From Parasponia andersonii (taxonomy: Eukaryota > Streptophyta > Magnoliopsida > Rosales > Cannabaceae), in contig JXTB01000020.1 in the NCBI GenBank assembly GCA_002914805.1, positions 736,186 to 800,185 of the forward strand: DNA of 64,000 bases, read 5' to 3'. The stretch's first letter is position 1. Every line of letters starts with the position of its first letter. The notes below the pieces were generated by a model. The model made no database searches and was not told the DNA's origin. It saw only the letters and a list, made by a program, of their open reading frames with translations. The position numbers and the translations under genes were made by a program. Shown in pieces: positions 10,266 through 21,717 of this stretch.

Positions 10266-12063
10266 TGTTGGGATATTTGCCCTAAAAAAAATATTTTCAA
10301 TTTTACCCTTTTTTAGTGTAAATAACTTTCTCTTATATGCAATTATTATATTTGCTCGATTAAACTGTCTCAGTAGAATAGTTTATTTATCTGAAAAGAT
10401 TCCATGACTTTATTTATATATAAAGAAACAAACATGATTAAGTGTTAATTATAGAGAGACTTACGTCTTTATCTAAGTCTAAATTAATTAGTTTACAATC
10501 TGTAAATAAAGATAGAATACTTTGTTTATTATAGATTGTAGTGTTTGTCTCTCTCAACGGAAATTCAACGGAAATAATATGTCTCAAATCATTGAAGTAT
10601 CTGATATCCGATAGAAGTACTAATACAACATAAATAAGTTATGTGTATTGAAAAGGGACCAAGCAATATAAAGAATTGGAGTACCATAACTTAATTCTTA
10701 TATTACCACAAACTAGCTCTTAACATGTAAATCTTAATCCTTGATATTTGACTAGACTTGCTTTTATGTGTTGTAGCCTTTTGATTTGTTAAAAGACTAG
10801 TCTCTATGAAATTAGAGGTGAACCCTAGCATATTAGAGGTTATAGTTTATGAATTTATGGGAACACCGAATAGTTGAGGACACTATATATTAATGTCACT
10901 TTAAAGTCTTTTAAGATTTATGGAATAATTAAATCTAAGATCTTAGTATTCACTTTATGAATTGGTCGATAATTTAGTCTAAATAGCCATTGAAAATAAA
11001 ATTATCGATAATATTATTCTTTGATAAAAATATGGAAACTTAAAGGTAAATATGTGTTAGAAGGGTATGATAGTAATTTCACATATCCAACTACAATACT
11101 ATATAGAGATTTTACATGTGATATAGAATATACTAAATAGATCAGTTAATCTAGGCTAGTTTATTAAATCTTTACAAAAGGAATGGCATTTAATCTAAGA
11201 GTGGAGTATTGGGCCTTTAGTGGAGTATCCCTTTATTAATAATATTTATATAAATACCATAATAAGAGTTATTATGTATTTATTACACTATTAGAGTTTA
11301 GATTATTTGGATCCATTAGGTCTCAGGTTTAGCTCAACAAAGCTCATTAATTGGTTGGTGGTATTTGTGAAATTAGTTTCATGAAATTGTATAAAATAAT
11401 GATTTTACACAGAAGTTGGTACTTTTATAAATGAGTTACATGAGTTGGACATATTTTTAAAAATACACCCAAAGCCCAAAATGGAGAACAATCCCAATCC
11501 AAGGATTGGGATTAGCATTTTTGGGCTCAATATATATAAGATATATGAGAGAAAAAATTACATAGTAATACGTTGGTGCTACATGTGAAACACAGAGAGA
11601 GAGAGTGAATTTTGGCCAAGGCTGAGAAAGAGAGAAGAGAAAAAGTTTCCTACAACCTCACAATCTCATCTCACATCTCGACGTTCCAAATGGTTAAGAA
11701 AGTGTTCTTGATCAGTCTCCAACAAAGGATTCAACTTGATGCCTACTCGCCTTATCAACTAAGAACATGAGCAAAGACAAAAAGATCTAGGATTGAAGAT
11801 CTGATCACCATCAATAAGGAGATCAAGAAGATCAAGAAAGAGCATGCTATAAGAGGTAAACCCTAATTTCATCTCTAGGGTTTGTGTATCTAGATTTAAT
11901 TTATGTTATACATGATTCTGTATATGATATATGCATGTTTTATGGTCATGTAAAAATTTTCAAACCTAAATCCGCTAATTTTTTTGCTGTATTCATGATG
12001 TGATCACGTGTTTTCCATAGTTTGCATGCATATCTGATTTTTTCTAACTATTAGGTCAAATTA
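10266..12063 (+). mobile_element. Solo LTR, family A, copy 2
   Basis: It begins TGTTGGGATATTTGCCCTAA and follows copy 1 (2023-3822) block by block over about 1.8 kb: gaagtatctga, tcttaatccttgat, ggacactata, atcaagaag, ctctagggtttgtgtatcta, and aggtcaaatta near the end. The last bases (ccaaca of copy 1) are missing, so no target duplication can be shown. It sits in the 3' LTR of element F. A short duplication (caacggaaattcaacggaaa at 10555) is private to this copy. Confidence 0.8.
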
Positions 12064-12325
12064 GGTTTGAGTGTTCTTAAATTTTATAGTTCATAGATTC
12101 ATGAATATGTTTCAAAAAGTTTGAAAATCTGAATTTTTTCTAGATTTTTAGTTCTTTTTCTTTTTTTTTTCCCAGCTATTTTTATTTAATAAAAACAGAG
12201 GGAAATGTGGCGTAGGCTGACCTGCACCTTGGCCACGCATGGCTTACCATACACAGGATTCTACCTGCACCTTGGCCGCGAGCAGCCAACACTTAGGAAA
12301 AGATTTCATTAATTTGAACTAGTCA

Positions 12326-12913
12326 TTCAGCCATGCAGCAAAGTAAAAATACCCTCCTGAAGAATTCTTGCTTCATGAGGTTATGCTTCACATCATTTAT
12401 ATAGTATACCTCACAAGTTTTGAATCTATTCAAGCCGATCCTTTGATAAATCATATGAAGACATGAAAAATACACAAATCATTAGGTGTAAGCTGCATGG
12501 GAGTAGCCTCAAGTAAATAAGAATGTCTGAAAAATACTTATGAAATAGGAGCATTCCACTAGATTGAATTATAGGCTCATTGTAGACTTAGTGATGACAA
12601 GGAGGAAAATCAGCTCTTCGATAGGCACAAGGGATGAAAATCCTTGTTGGATCTAGCTCGACCTCTATAATTTCCTTTAAAGGTGACCTATTGAGATCTC
12701 TATGGGGATGTTTTGCAAATTTAGAGTTGGCAATCTTTTGAACCAATCTATCCTTCTTGGTTAAAATGACTATAGTACTCCCTAGGCAACCTGAGCTGAA
12801 ATGCTAGCATGAGTGGCCATATCACCTCGCCCGTGCAAGCAGACGTCATCATTTGTTCCTACTCTCCATACTCATCTATCTCTTTCATTCTAGAATCTTA
12901 CTCCTCTAGATTC
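12326..12913. other. Unassigned spacer between elements F and E
   Basis: 588 bp of moderately AT-rich sequence without a convincing open frame or an LTR boundary. It is the only stretch on the left side that might be pre-insertion host DNA, but it could equally be an unrecognised repeat. Confidence 0.4.
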
Positions 12914-13631
12914 TGTTACGACCGAAAATCCAAGGCCATGATTTTTAGTAATTTTAAGTACAAAAAAAGATAAATAAGGAAATTTACAAAATTTGAATAA
13001 AACTAAGTACTAAGATTTTTCATTCTGATCCTCAAATAATTAGAAATTCTATATAAAAAGGTGTCTATCTTTAGTTTAATTTATCAACAAAGAAATACCA
13101 ATTAAGATTCAAGAAAACATAGTTAAGATGTACAAAAACATGGTTTAATAAAAAAGTATTGATTAAATAACAGTAGCAAATCTTAAGTCAGAAAGTCCAA
13201 AAATTAATTTATAAAGTTAGTCAAAATTTTAAATATTTAAAACTTCGAAAATATGTTTCTTGGGGATCATAGCATCCCATTTATAGACCAAATCATCAAA
13301 CAGCAGTAAATAAATTCTTTTATATTCACTTAGCGGAAACAACAAACTTGACTAAACAGTGGGATATGAAGAAAAATAGGACAAGGTATTTGGACCAACT
13401 AAAGAGGAATAGGACTAAAACTACAAACATAAGCCAAGCAATTTGCCTAGCTATCGAGATAAATGACTCGAATAAACAATCACCTAAAAGAGAGGAAAGT
13501 AGAATGGGTGAGCTCGAAAGCTCAGTAGGAATACCGTTACCTCATTAAAACTATTTTAAGTGATGGAGAATCCCTACATGGTTTGTTTAATTCAAACATA
13601 TTTGCAAATCATATATATATATAGATATAAC
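12914..13631 (-). repeat. 3' LTR of element E, left part
   Basis: It starts tgttacgaccgaaaatccaa at the terminus and matches 48547-49105 (tgtcacgactgaaaatccaa). It is cut at 13631 by the insertion of copia B; the rest of this LTR is at 40858-42376. The five bases ataac (13627-13631) are the left target duplication of B. Confidence 0.8.
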
Positions 13632-15273
13632 TATTGGAATAATGTCCCATAAATCAATTTATTATTTTGACATTGTAAACAATATTTATTGGATTATTTG
13701 TTATCTATTTGTTATTGATAAATTCCATGTTATAAATTTCTATTTGATTTATGTCCCATTGATATACATGTGACATTTATGTTTATCTTATGCAAATATC
13801 TAAAAGATTTCAAGACATATAATGAGTAATAAAGTATTATTCGTATGATTAGTTCATATGTGGGAGATATTATATTCTTTATTTTATTATATTTCAATTA
13901 AATTGTTCACATTCTGCATATTTAAGATGAAATACTTTACTATATCATAAAAAGTAGTGTTGTCTATTTGATTAATAAAGTCTCTAATTAACAAAGTGAG
14001 TCTTTGGATAGAAATACTACTGTGAGAAAGTTATAACAACATCGAACAAGACCAAGTGAATTAAAATTTAAGATTAAATGTTGTAACTCAAATTTCTCAT
14101 TTCACTAATCTAGCACTAATGTAGTTTATCGTAATCTTAGTGATTAACAAACTTACTTTCATGTGTTTTGTCTTTTTGAGTTATCAAAGGACTAGTTCTG
14201 ATTTATGGTTCGAATACCGATATCTTAGAAGATAAGGTATATGAAATATGTAGAACATTTTTCATAATGGACACCATGCATATAATATCAGATTGAGTTT
14301 TTTCAAGTACTTGGATAATATAAATCACGGCCTCAGTATTCACTATGTGAATTTAACTGTATTAGTATAGGCAGATACAAACACCGTAGTCAACTATTAT
14401 CCATTAGATGAACAATAACAACTCAAAAGTAAATATCTACTAGAGGAATAATATGCTAATTTCACCTTACTAGTACGACATTACATTGGAGGTACGTCTA
14501 CAGGTAAAATAAACACTAAATGGATCAAGTTAATTATTTGATAATAAGCTTTAAAGAAAAACAAATGACATCTAGTCCAGGAGTTCAATATTGGGCCTAT
14601 AGTGGTGTGCTCTAATATTAATGGGCAATCACCAATCATAATTATGAGTTAATTATGATTATGGGTATATAGTCCATTGGAGCTTAGTTTTATGGATCCA
14701 TCTGATCCCCTATCTAGCACAAACTAAAGTTCAATAGTTATTTGATGATTAGTTGAGTCCAACAAGCCCAATAAGCCCATTAAAATTTATTAATCTCTCT
14801 ATAATTAAGAGAAAAGTTCTCTTACTACTAGTGGAAGTAAATTACTCAGGAAATACCCCTTAAGAAGTGTTACACAAAAAACATAAAAAGGAAAAGCATA
14901 GAAAAATTGGCCAGCACTAGGGATTCACTATCCTTAGTGTTTCAGCCATCCTGGAAAAATCAGTTCGAGAAGATTGTCTTCTTGTTCGTCTGTAGATCTA
15001 TTTGTTGAGAATCAAGAAGTTGACCACACACTAGATTATTCAAATGACTTTCGAGAATAGACAGAAAGATGAGAAAGTTATGGACTAAATCCAGGTATTG
15101 TTCTTGTCTAGATTAAAAGTTAACTAATGTTAGATCACGATCCGAAATATTTTATAAAGAAAAATTTTAAACTACTAATTCCGCTGTGTTTCTAGATTTT
15201 ACAAAACTATGGTATTCTTGAAAATGATTTTATGAAAACATTTTCAGGAATTTTATTTCAATGAATACCAGCA
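13632..15273 (+). repeat. 5' LTR of copia B (1642 bp)
   Basis: It begins TATTGGAATAATGTCCC (original TG mutated to TA) and ends ...GAATACCAGCA, directly before the PBS. The same ends are seen in the 3' LTR (25421 and 40852). The 3' part (about 14920-15070) contains the block ggattcactatcc...gaatcaagaag that recurs in LTR G and in the fragment at 62605-63030. Confidence 0.88.
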
Positions 15274-15275
15274 AT

Positions 15276-15287
15276 TGGTATTAGAGC
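15276..15287 (+). other. Primer-binding site of copia B (tRNA-iMet type)
   Basis: tggtattagagc lies 2 bp after the LTR end. It matches the common plant retrotransposon PBS TGGTATCAGAGC with one transition; that site pairs with initiator tRNA-Met. Confidence 0.88.
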
Positions 15288-17646
15288 ATGGTTTTATTAT
15301 TCATCTAGCATATTTTACTTCGATCTATTCTCTTATTGATTGATGTTTATGATTTTTGGAAATTATATTTTGTCTTGTTCATGTTATGAATATGCTCTAG
15401 TTTGTATGATGGCCAATAGATTCAATGACTTTGAATGATTATTTAATTAGATGTTGCTATCAGGTGATGATCATGTTTGTTTTTTGTTTTCATTTCTAAC
15501 ATGTGCTTAATTTCTCTGTGTTCATATTTTATATTTTTGATAAAACTATGCATAGAAATATTTTGATCTTTAATTGTTTTTAAGTTTTTATAAAAAATAT
15601 TTTTTTTCAATTTAAAAAAAACTGAGAGAGCCATGCACGACTAGGAGCCATGTACACTGCTCGCGTGAGCCTCGCGAGAGTGACCCACGTGCAGGTCGCG
15701 CGGGCACGTCCCCGAACATGCAGCGCAGGTACAATGCCATAGTCGCACGGATGTGATCCGCTTGTGGCTTGTGGGTGGCCAACCCACGCATGCCGCACAA
15801 TTTCACCCCACGTACGTGATGCAGGCATGCCATGCTGGCCGCACAAACATGATTCGCACATGGCCAGCAGGCAGCCTCTTACGCATCGGCTATGCAAGTG
15901 GTCTCCCATGACTTGGTCACTTAGGATACTGCCTTGTACGTTTGTCGTATGAAAACTACTCAAGCCCGTTGATGCTCCAGAGTTGTCTCAAGTGAGGCCG
16001 CATAGCATTATGCGAGCCTGTTGCCGCCCGGTAGTTATCCCAAATATGGCCGCATAAAATCTCAAGGCTGGCATTCACGTAACAGCCTCTCGTTCTGTCT
16101 GTCTGCTTGTCCTGGCCATTCCGAATTTTTGGTCGTAATTTTAATTATTTTTATTTTAAAATTAATTTAATTTATCCATTGTTTTATGAAAATTGATAAA
16201 TTAAAATTAAAATTTTATTTTAAATACTTATTAAATTTGAATTAATAGAATATTTTAATTTCAATTATGAATATGGTTGATGTCCATAATATTTTAATTA
16301 TTATTTGAATAAATTGAGATTTTTTAAAATAGAAATTTAGAAAATTAGATATTATGAGATAATATCTTTTAGTTTTAAATTCAAATTTTGAATAGATATT
16401 TTGAAAAACTGATTATATGATAGTTAGCTATCTATTTTAATTCAAATTAGAGATATTATACGAAATTTTATCTATAAAATCTTCTATCTTTTAAATTTCA
16501 AATTTTGTGAAGATTTAAAATTTAAATTTAAATCAAAATTTCTTTTCAATTTTTCAAATTTGAATTTATTGTTAGTAGATATTTAATGAGATTAGATATT
16601 GATTTGAATTTTGAATTCAAATCTGAAGAATAAGATAATGAGAGATATTTAAGAAAGTTAAATTCAAATTAAGATTTCAAAAGTTGAAATTAAAATTTGA
16701 GATATTTAAAGAAATTTAATTAGTTAAATTTTTTATTTAAACTGATCAAATTGTATGAAAATCATTTTGAATTTAAATTTTAAACGTTATCTTCCATATT
16801 CAAATGTTAAACATTATCTTATTAGTTAGAATTATTTAAATTATTAAATAACTTTTTAATTACCGGAAATTAATAAATCATTATCGATCAATTAATTATC
16901 TACTTACGACTTTGGTATTATTAGGACAATGTTGCATGCATGCCTAATAGTTAAGTTTTATTACATGATTTTTAGTAATATGCCATATAGAAAATTAGAG
17001 ATACTCTAACGCAAATATGAACATGCTTACATAATTGATTTTAAGTTACTAAGCTAGTTAGATAAATAGGTAAAATTTATAAATCCCTAATTATAAAATA
17101 TTGAGTAAGAGAAGTCATATGATGCCTATGGTCTCCATTGTTAGTTCATTATGTATTAGGATGAGTCTCGGCTCAAAATCTTACTGAGCTCTCATAGGAG
17201 GGTTTTCGTCCTGGTAATATTAGAAATGAGCTTCTTAGGATAACGTACTAAGTAGACTATATAAAGATGGTCACCCATAGGAGACTGTCTTATATAAAAA
17301 GCTTAGTTACCGAAATAATAGTTAAACACTCAACTCAAAACATTAATATCCTCCTATAAGAGTTCTTATTAGTCAATTTGAAGACCAAAGAGAATGGTAG
17401 GGATAAGAGTTATCTATCGATTTACTAATTGAAATTATTTTAGTTTAACTCATTGATTGCATAACTCCCCGTGTAATCAATAGTAGGTCAAATTACCATG
17501 AATATAAGTGATAGTCTTAGAGATACTTTGATAGTCTTAGAGATATTTCACTTGCATATTATATATTTAATACATTATGTTAATTATTCGAAATATGTTA
17601 TATGACATTTGCTTATACATGGAATATTTACTTGTTTTCAATAGAT
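15288..17646 (+). other. Long untranslated leader of copia B
   Basis: 2.36 kb between PBS and gag with no gene. It has three sections: an AT-rich start, a sharply bounded GC-rich island (about 15620-16130), and a very AT-rich section (about 16135-16880) made of aattt/aaatt words. A mixed section follows to the gag ATG. Open frames in the GC-rich island (both strands) reflect low stop-codon density and match no known domain. Confidence 0.7.
15620..16130. repeat. GC-rich island within the copia B leader
   Basis: This section is visibly GC-rich in an otherwise strongly AT-rich window and abounds in catgc, gccgca, ggcca and cacgt words, several in inverted pairs (for example catggccagca and tgctggccgc). 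It could fold into structured leader RNA or be a captured GC-rich repeat. No homologue is recognised. Confidence 0.6.
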
Positions 17647-18425
17647 ATGGTACTTAATCCATTATCTACTTTACTCACACAAAACAAGCTAGATGGTGAA
17701 AACTATATAGACTAGAAATGTAACCTAGACATAGTGCTTACTACTGATAAACATAAATGGGTTCTCACCATTCTCTGTCTTGCCCAACCAACTATAGAAT
17801 CCACCAACGATGAAACAAACTAATATGATAAGTAGAAGCAATCGGATGAGATGACTAAATGCTATATACTTGGCTCAATGAGGTATATATTGCAACAACA
17901 ACTTCTGCTACTGACATAATGCTAAGTGTTGATAAAATGTTCGCTAGTCTTAGTCGTCAAGCTAGAAATGAAGTTACAAGTTCATTCAAGAATCTTCGTC
18001 TAAAGAAAGTTACTCTAGTTCGAGAACATATGATGAAAGTCATCGCATATCTTCATGAACTAGAAACCCTTGGAACTGAAATTGATTATAATACCCAAAT
18101 TGACGTAGATTTGAACATCTTGTCATATACATTCAAACAATTTAAGATTGATCATGAGATTCATTGGAATGAATATACTCTTGCTGGCCTGATGAAAGAT
18201 CTACAAACTATAAAGAATATTCTTAAGAAGAATAAGTCAGGATCTACTGAGACTAATGTAGCTCAAGCTAGTTCTTCCAAACCTAAGTCGAAAGGCAAAG
18301 ATAAAGGAAAGAAGAGACTCCTACTTCTCTAGCTCCAAATAAAAGGAAGACTAAGAAGGATGCCAAACCAAAGTCAAAATATTTCCACTGTGGTGAGGAT
18401 GGACATCAGAAAAGAAACTATAAAA
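17647..18425 (+). pseudogene. gag of copia B
   Basis: From the ATG at 17647 the frame reads NPLSTLLTQNKLDGENY, then KCNLDIVLTTDKHKWVLT and DEMTKCYILGSM, the copia gag (UBN2-type) N-terminal block. A frame change near 17860 leads to 17859-18332 with the helical gag part (VREHMMKVIAYLHELETLGTEI, LSYTFKQFKIDHEIHWN) and a Lys/Ser-rich tail. A CCHC-type knuckle follows at about 18384-18425 (FHCGEDGHQKRNY, last Cys lost to Tyr). Stops at about 17713 and 17821 make it non-functional. Confidence 0.87.
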
Positions 18426-18479
18426 TTTAGCTAGCTCTTAAGGAGGAGAAAAATAACAGTAAGGAGAAACAAGATAGTG

Positions 18480-19890
18480 ACAATTTGTTATTCATTGAGG
18501 CTTGTCATGTGGTTTACTCTATCGATTCTTGGATCGCAAATTCGGAAGCCACTGACCACGACTGTAATACTTTGTAGGGGTTCAAGAAAACTAGGAAGTT
18601 CGCTAGTGAATAATTCACATTGCGGTTGGGAGATGACTCAATAGTTCAAGCTCGTACAATTGGAGATGTTATTTTGAATTTCGAAGATTTTAGATTTTTA
18701 GAAATAAAGAATTGTTAATATATTTCGGTGTTTAAACAGAATTTGATTTCTATTTCCTGTTTGATTAGACAAAGTTATTCTATTTATTTTGACAATAAAG
18801 TTTCTATTAGAAAGAATAAAAATTTTATTTGTACTAGTACTCATAGGAATAATCTTTTCTTTATTCAACCTAAAAACATCTTATTGCACAATCTTGAAAA
18901 TAATTCTGAACATGTAGAATCTAAACATAAGAAAGTGAAAGTGAGCACTAATGATGAGACTTATCTCTGGCATTTAAGATTTGGTCATATTAACCTAAAT
19001 AAAATTCAAAGATTAGTTAATGATGGATCTCGAAGTTCGTTAGAAGCCAAACCATTATCAACTTACAAATCCTGTTTGAAAAGTAAAATGACTAAAAGAC
19101 CATTTACTAGAAAATGTCTTAGAGTTCAAGAATATCTTGAGTTAGTATACACTGATATCTATAGGCCCATAAATATTCAAGCTCGAGGAGCTTTTGAATA
19201 CTTCATTACGTTTAGGGATGATTATTCTAGATTTGGTTATGTTTACCTAATGCAATGCAAATTAGATTCTTTTGAAAAGATCAAAGAATTCGAAGCAGAA
19301 ACTGAAAAATAATGAGGAAAGAACATAAAGACCCTTCGATCTAATTGAGGTGGTGAATACTTCTCTGAGAAATTCTTTAAATTTCTCACAGATAATGGGA
19401 TTCTATTCCAACTCATAGCATCTGGTATGCCTTAACTAAATAGTGTTGCTGAAAGAAGAAATAGAATACTTTTGGATATGGTTAGGTCGTGCTCAGTTAT
19501 TTACAATTACCCACATCCTTTTAGGGTTATTCCTTAGAAACTGCTATATACCTGCTTAATAAAGTTCCTTCTAAGTCAGTACCTAAGACAGCATTCGAAC
19601 TATGGAAAGGACATAAACGTAGTTAGTATCATATCCATATTTGGGATTGTCCAACATACGTACAGAAAGGGAAAACGACTAAGTTGGAATCACAATCTGA
19701 ATTGTGTCTATTTGTAGGTTATCCAAAAGAAACAAGAGGGTATCATTTCTATAGTATTGAAGAAAAAAAAGTATTTGTGAGTAAAAATACTACTTTCTTG
19801 GAAGAAAACTACATGAAAGATTTTAAGCCCAAAAATAAGTTAGTTCTTAAAGAATTAACGATAATGTTATCAACCAATCTATAGAAGATA
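18480..19890 (+). pseudogene. Protease and integrase of copia B
   Basis: The protease remnant is SIDSWIANSEATDHDC (about 18520), where the family has DSGA; the catalytic Asp-Ser-Gly is lost. The integrase frame 18728-19312 shows the GAG-pre-integrase block ETYLWHLRFGHINLNKIQRL (H-H part), a weak C-x2-C pair, LELVYTDIYRPI (catalytic Asp) and FITFRDDYSRFGYVY. After a stop at about 19312, GGEYFSEKFFKF (second Asp) and NSVAERRNR (catalytic Glu) follow. LESQSELCLFVGYPKETRGYHFY (19684-19750) is the integrase C-terminal end. Several stops break it. Confidence 0.87.
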
Positions 19891-20059
19891 AGATAGAGAA
19901 AGCACTTAAAAAAGATTAATCATTTGAACCTCGATATACATCGGTTCCTCGTTGTAGTGGAAGAATTCTAAGACAACTTAAAAGATACTTGAGAATAGGA
20001 GAGTTTTGTGACCAAGAATCTGATCCTTATACTTGCAATAAGGCAATGGATGATATTGA

Positions 20060-20770
20060 TAAAGATCTCTAACAAAAGAAAATAGAATCTGAAATAGAGT
20101 CCATGCATTTTAATAAAGTCTGGGAACTTGTAGATCCACCTGAAATGATAAAACTTATTGAGTGTAAGTGGATCTATAAGAGAAAGAAGGGAGTAGATAG
20201 AAAAGTAGAAACTTTCAAGACAAGATTAGTTGCAATGAGTTATACACAGAAGGAAGGTATTGATTATGAAGAAATCTTATGCCCTGTAGCTATGATCTAA
20301 TTTATTCGTATACTCTTATCCATCACTATATATCTTGATTATGAAATATGGCAAGTGGACGTCAAGATTGCATTTCGGAATGGCAATATTGATGAACGTA
20401 TTTATATGATACAACCAAAGGAATTCGTTAAAAAGCACTAAGAAAGAAAAGTTTGTGAACTTAAGAGATCTATTTATAGACTCAAGCAAGTATTTAGATC
20501 TTCGAACATAAGATTTGATGAAGGAATTAAGTCTTATAATTTTGAATGAAACGTAGATGAACCTCGTGTCTATAAAAAAATTTAGAACAATAAAGTGATA
20601 TTTTTAGTACTGTATGTTGATAATATTCTAATTATTGGGAATGATGTCGAATCATTATCGTCAATAAAAGTCTGGTTAGCATAATAATTTAATATAAAAC
20701 ACTTAAGTGAAACTTGTTATGTTCTAAGAATACAGATTCTACGAAACAAAGAACAAACGCATTACTTTAT
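20060..20770 (+). pseudogene. Reverse transcriptase of copia B, N-terminal and palm part
   Basis: Blocks in order: FNKVWELVDPP (20108), ECKWIYKRKKGVDRKVETFKTRLVA, QVDVKIAFRNGNIDERIYM (about 20352), LKRSIYRLKQ, then LVLYVDNILIIGND (about 20607; the YVDD box has its second Asp changed to Asn) and LSETCYVLRIQILRNK. The reading stops matching copia at about 20770. The rest of RT and the start of RNase H are found on the other strand at 21179-21717. Stops near 20298, 20440 and 20548 show decay. Confidence 0.87.
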
Positions 20771-21178
20771 CACAAACTTCATACATAATTATCCCGTGCG
20801 CTATCAAACTCTTTCATAGCCTTTTCCTACTATTATACAAGTTCTTCAAAAGCATTCATTAAATCCTATAAAAAGTTATTAATAGCATTTTATAAATATT
20901 CTAAAATACATTCATAGCATTTTTTGAATGCTGTGAAACTGTTTAAATAGCTTTCTTTGCCTGCTGTAGAATTACTTTTATTATTTTTTTTAATGCTATT
21001 AATATTTAATATTATTCTGAATTGTTGTTTTTTATTCGATTAAATCGTTAATCTAATGGTTTCATATCTATAAATGTGTAATATTCCATTTGAGAAATTT
21101 TAGTAGCATTTAAAATACCAATAAATAACCTTTCAATAAAATAATATAAGATTAATACAATATTCTAATAATAAAGAG
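20771..21178. repeat. AGCATT-rich AT-rich segment, possible DNA-transposon subterminal region
   Basis: It repeats agcatt/aatgct words (aagcattcatt, atagcattttataa, atagcattttttgaatgctg, aatgctatt, gtagcattt), including a small hairpin agcatt...aatgct near 20922. Such clustered words recall CACTA subterminal repeats, and gagaatgctatta occurs at the far side (about 25150). No CACTA terminus or target duplication is visible, so the assignment is weak. Confidence 0.35.
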
Positions 21179-21717
21179 TTACATATATTGGTTGTTGTGC
21201 TCTAGGTAATATCTCAAGATCCATAATGAAATTACGTTAGCTGCTTCAAAAGTTATTACGTATTCGGCCTCTATATTTGAATCTGCAACACAAGATTGCT
21301 TAATACTCCTCCATATAATGACTCTACAACCAAGAGTAAAAACTGAACCAGAAGTTGATTTTCTAGAGTCTATCAGATTAAAAATCTGAATCAGTATATT
21401 CAACGAATGTTAGATCTTCTCTAGAATATACAAGTATATAATTTCTAGTTCTCTGAACATACTTTAGAATATGTTTAGGTCCTAGATTGGATTGATAACG
21501 ACTTACAATCCCAATAGCATAACAAATATCTTGTCTTGTACAAAGCATGACATACCGGAGACTCCCATTGCCGAAGCATAAGAAATATTTCTCATCTGTT
21601 CTTTCTTTTCTTCCATCTTAGGAGAATTCTCATTAAACATAGTAATTCTTTTACAAAAGGGTGTTAAATCTTTCTTGGAATTTTGCATTGCAAATCTAAC
21701 TAGTATTGACAATTACG
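21179..21717 (-). pseudogene. Inverted piece of copia RT C-terminus and RNase H
   Basis: On the minus strand 21712-21503 reads VRFAMQNSKKDLTPFCKRITM, MRNISYASAMG and QDKIFVMLLG. 21403-21179 reads DSRKSTSGSVFTLGCRVIIWRS with DSNIEAEYV, the RNase H motif of copia. This is just the part missing between the RT end at 20770 and the RNase H tail at 25195 on the + strand. It is therefore most simply the element's own segment in inverted orientation. Confidence 0.82.

Larger units (their letters stand above)
1..12325 (+). mobile_element. Athila-type Ty3/gypsy retrotransposon F, 5' LTR mostly outside window
   Basis: A decayed LTR retrotransposon in the order LTR end, PBS, gag, protease, RT, RNase H, integrase, LOG-like sequence, polypurine tract, 3' LTR. 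The gag motif FKPGIIQLL...FHG...REFKEVCNTY, the protease motif with its NCRNxVMKLSFxNM tail, and the RT/INT wording ([25 protein letters not shown]) are those of plant Athila-lineage elements. Both LTR tails end in the same short motif (TTTGAAC[C/T]AGTCA). Two family-A solo LTRs have inserted later (2023-3822 and 10266-12063). Many stops and frameshifts show that it is dead. The clade assignment comes from protein motifs recognised by eye. Confidence 0.88.
9255..12325 (+). repeat. 3' LTR of element F (contains solo LTR A2)
   Basis: It starts TGACAC after the polypurine tract and ends ...ACTAGTCA at 12325, matching the 5' LTR tail at 49-83. Without the 1.8 kb family-A insertion it is about 1.27 kb. 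It holds a tandem repeat of about 164 bp (9728-9970) and, near the end, a GC-richer stretch (12215-12290) where the words cctgcaccttggcc and then cgcg/acgc occur twice. The start is inferred, because the 5' LTR start lies outside the window. Confidence 0.65.

Noticed and set aside
12326..12913. Possible copia or host exon remnant (atcaagc-like readings)
   Set aside because: No block of conserved residues could be read in any frame.
15607..15963. 118-codon minus-strand frame and overlapping frames in the GC-rich copia leader
   Set aside because: Low stop density in GC-rich DNA gives open frames in several phases on both strands. No domain, no codon bias and leader position argue against a gene.
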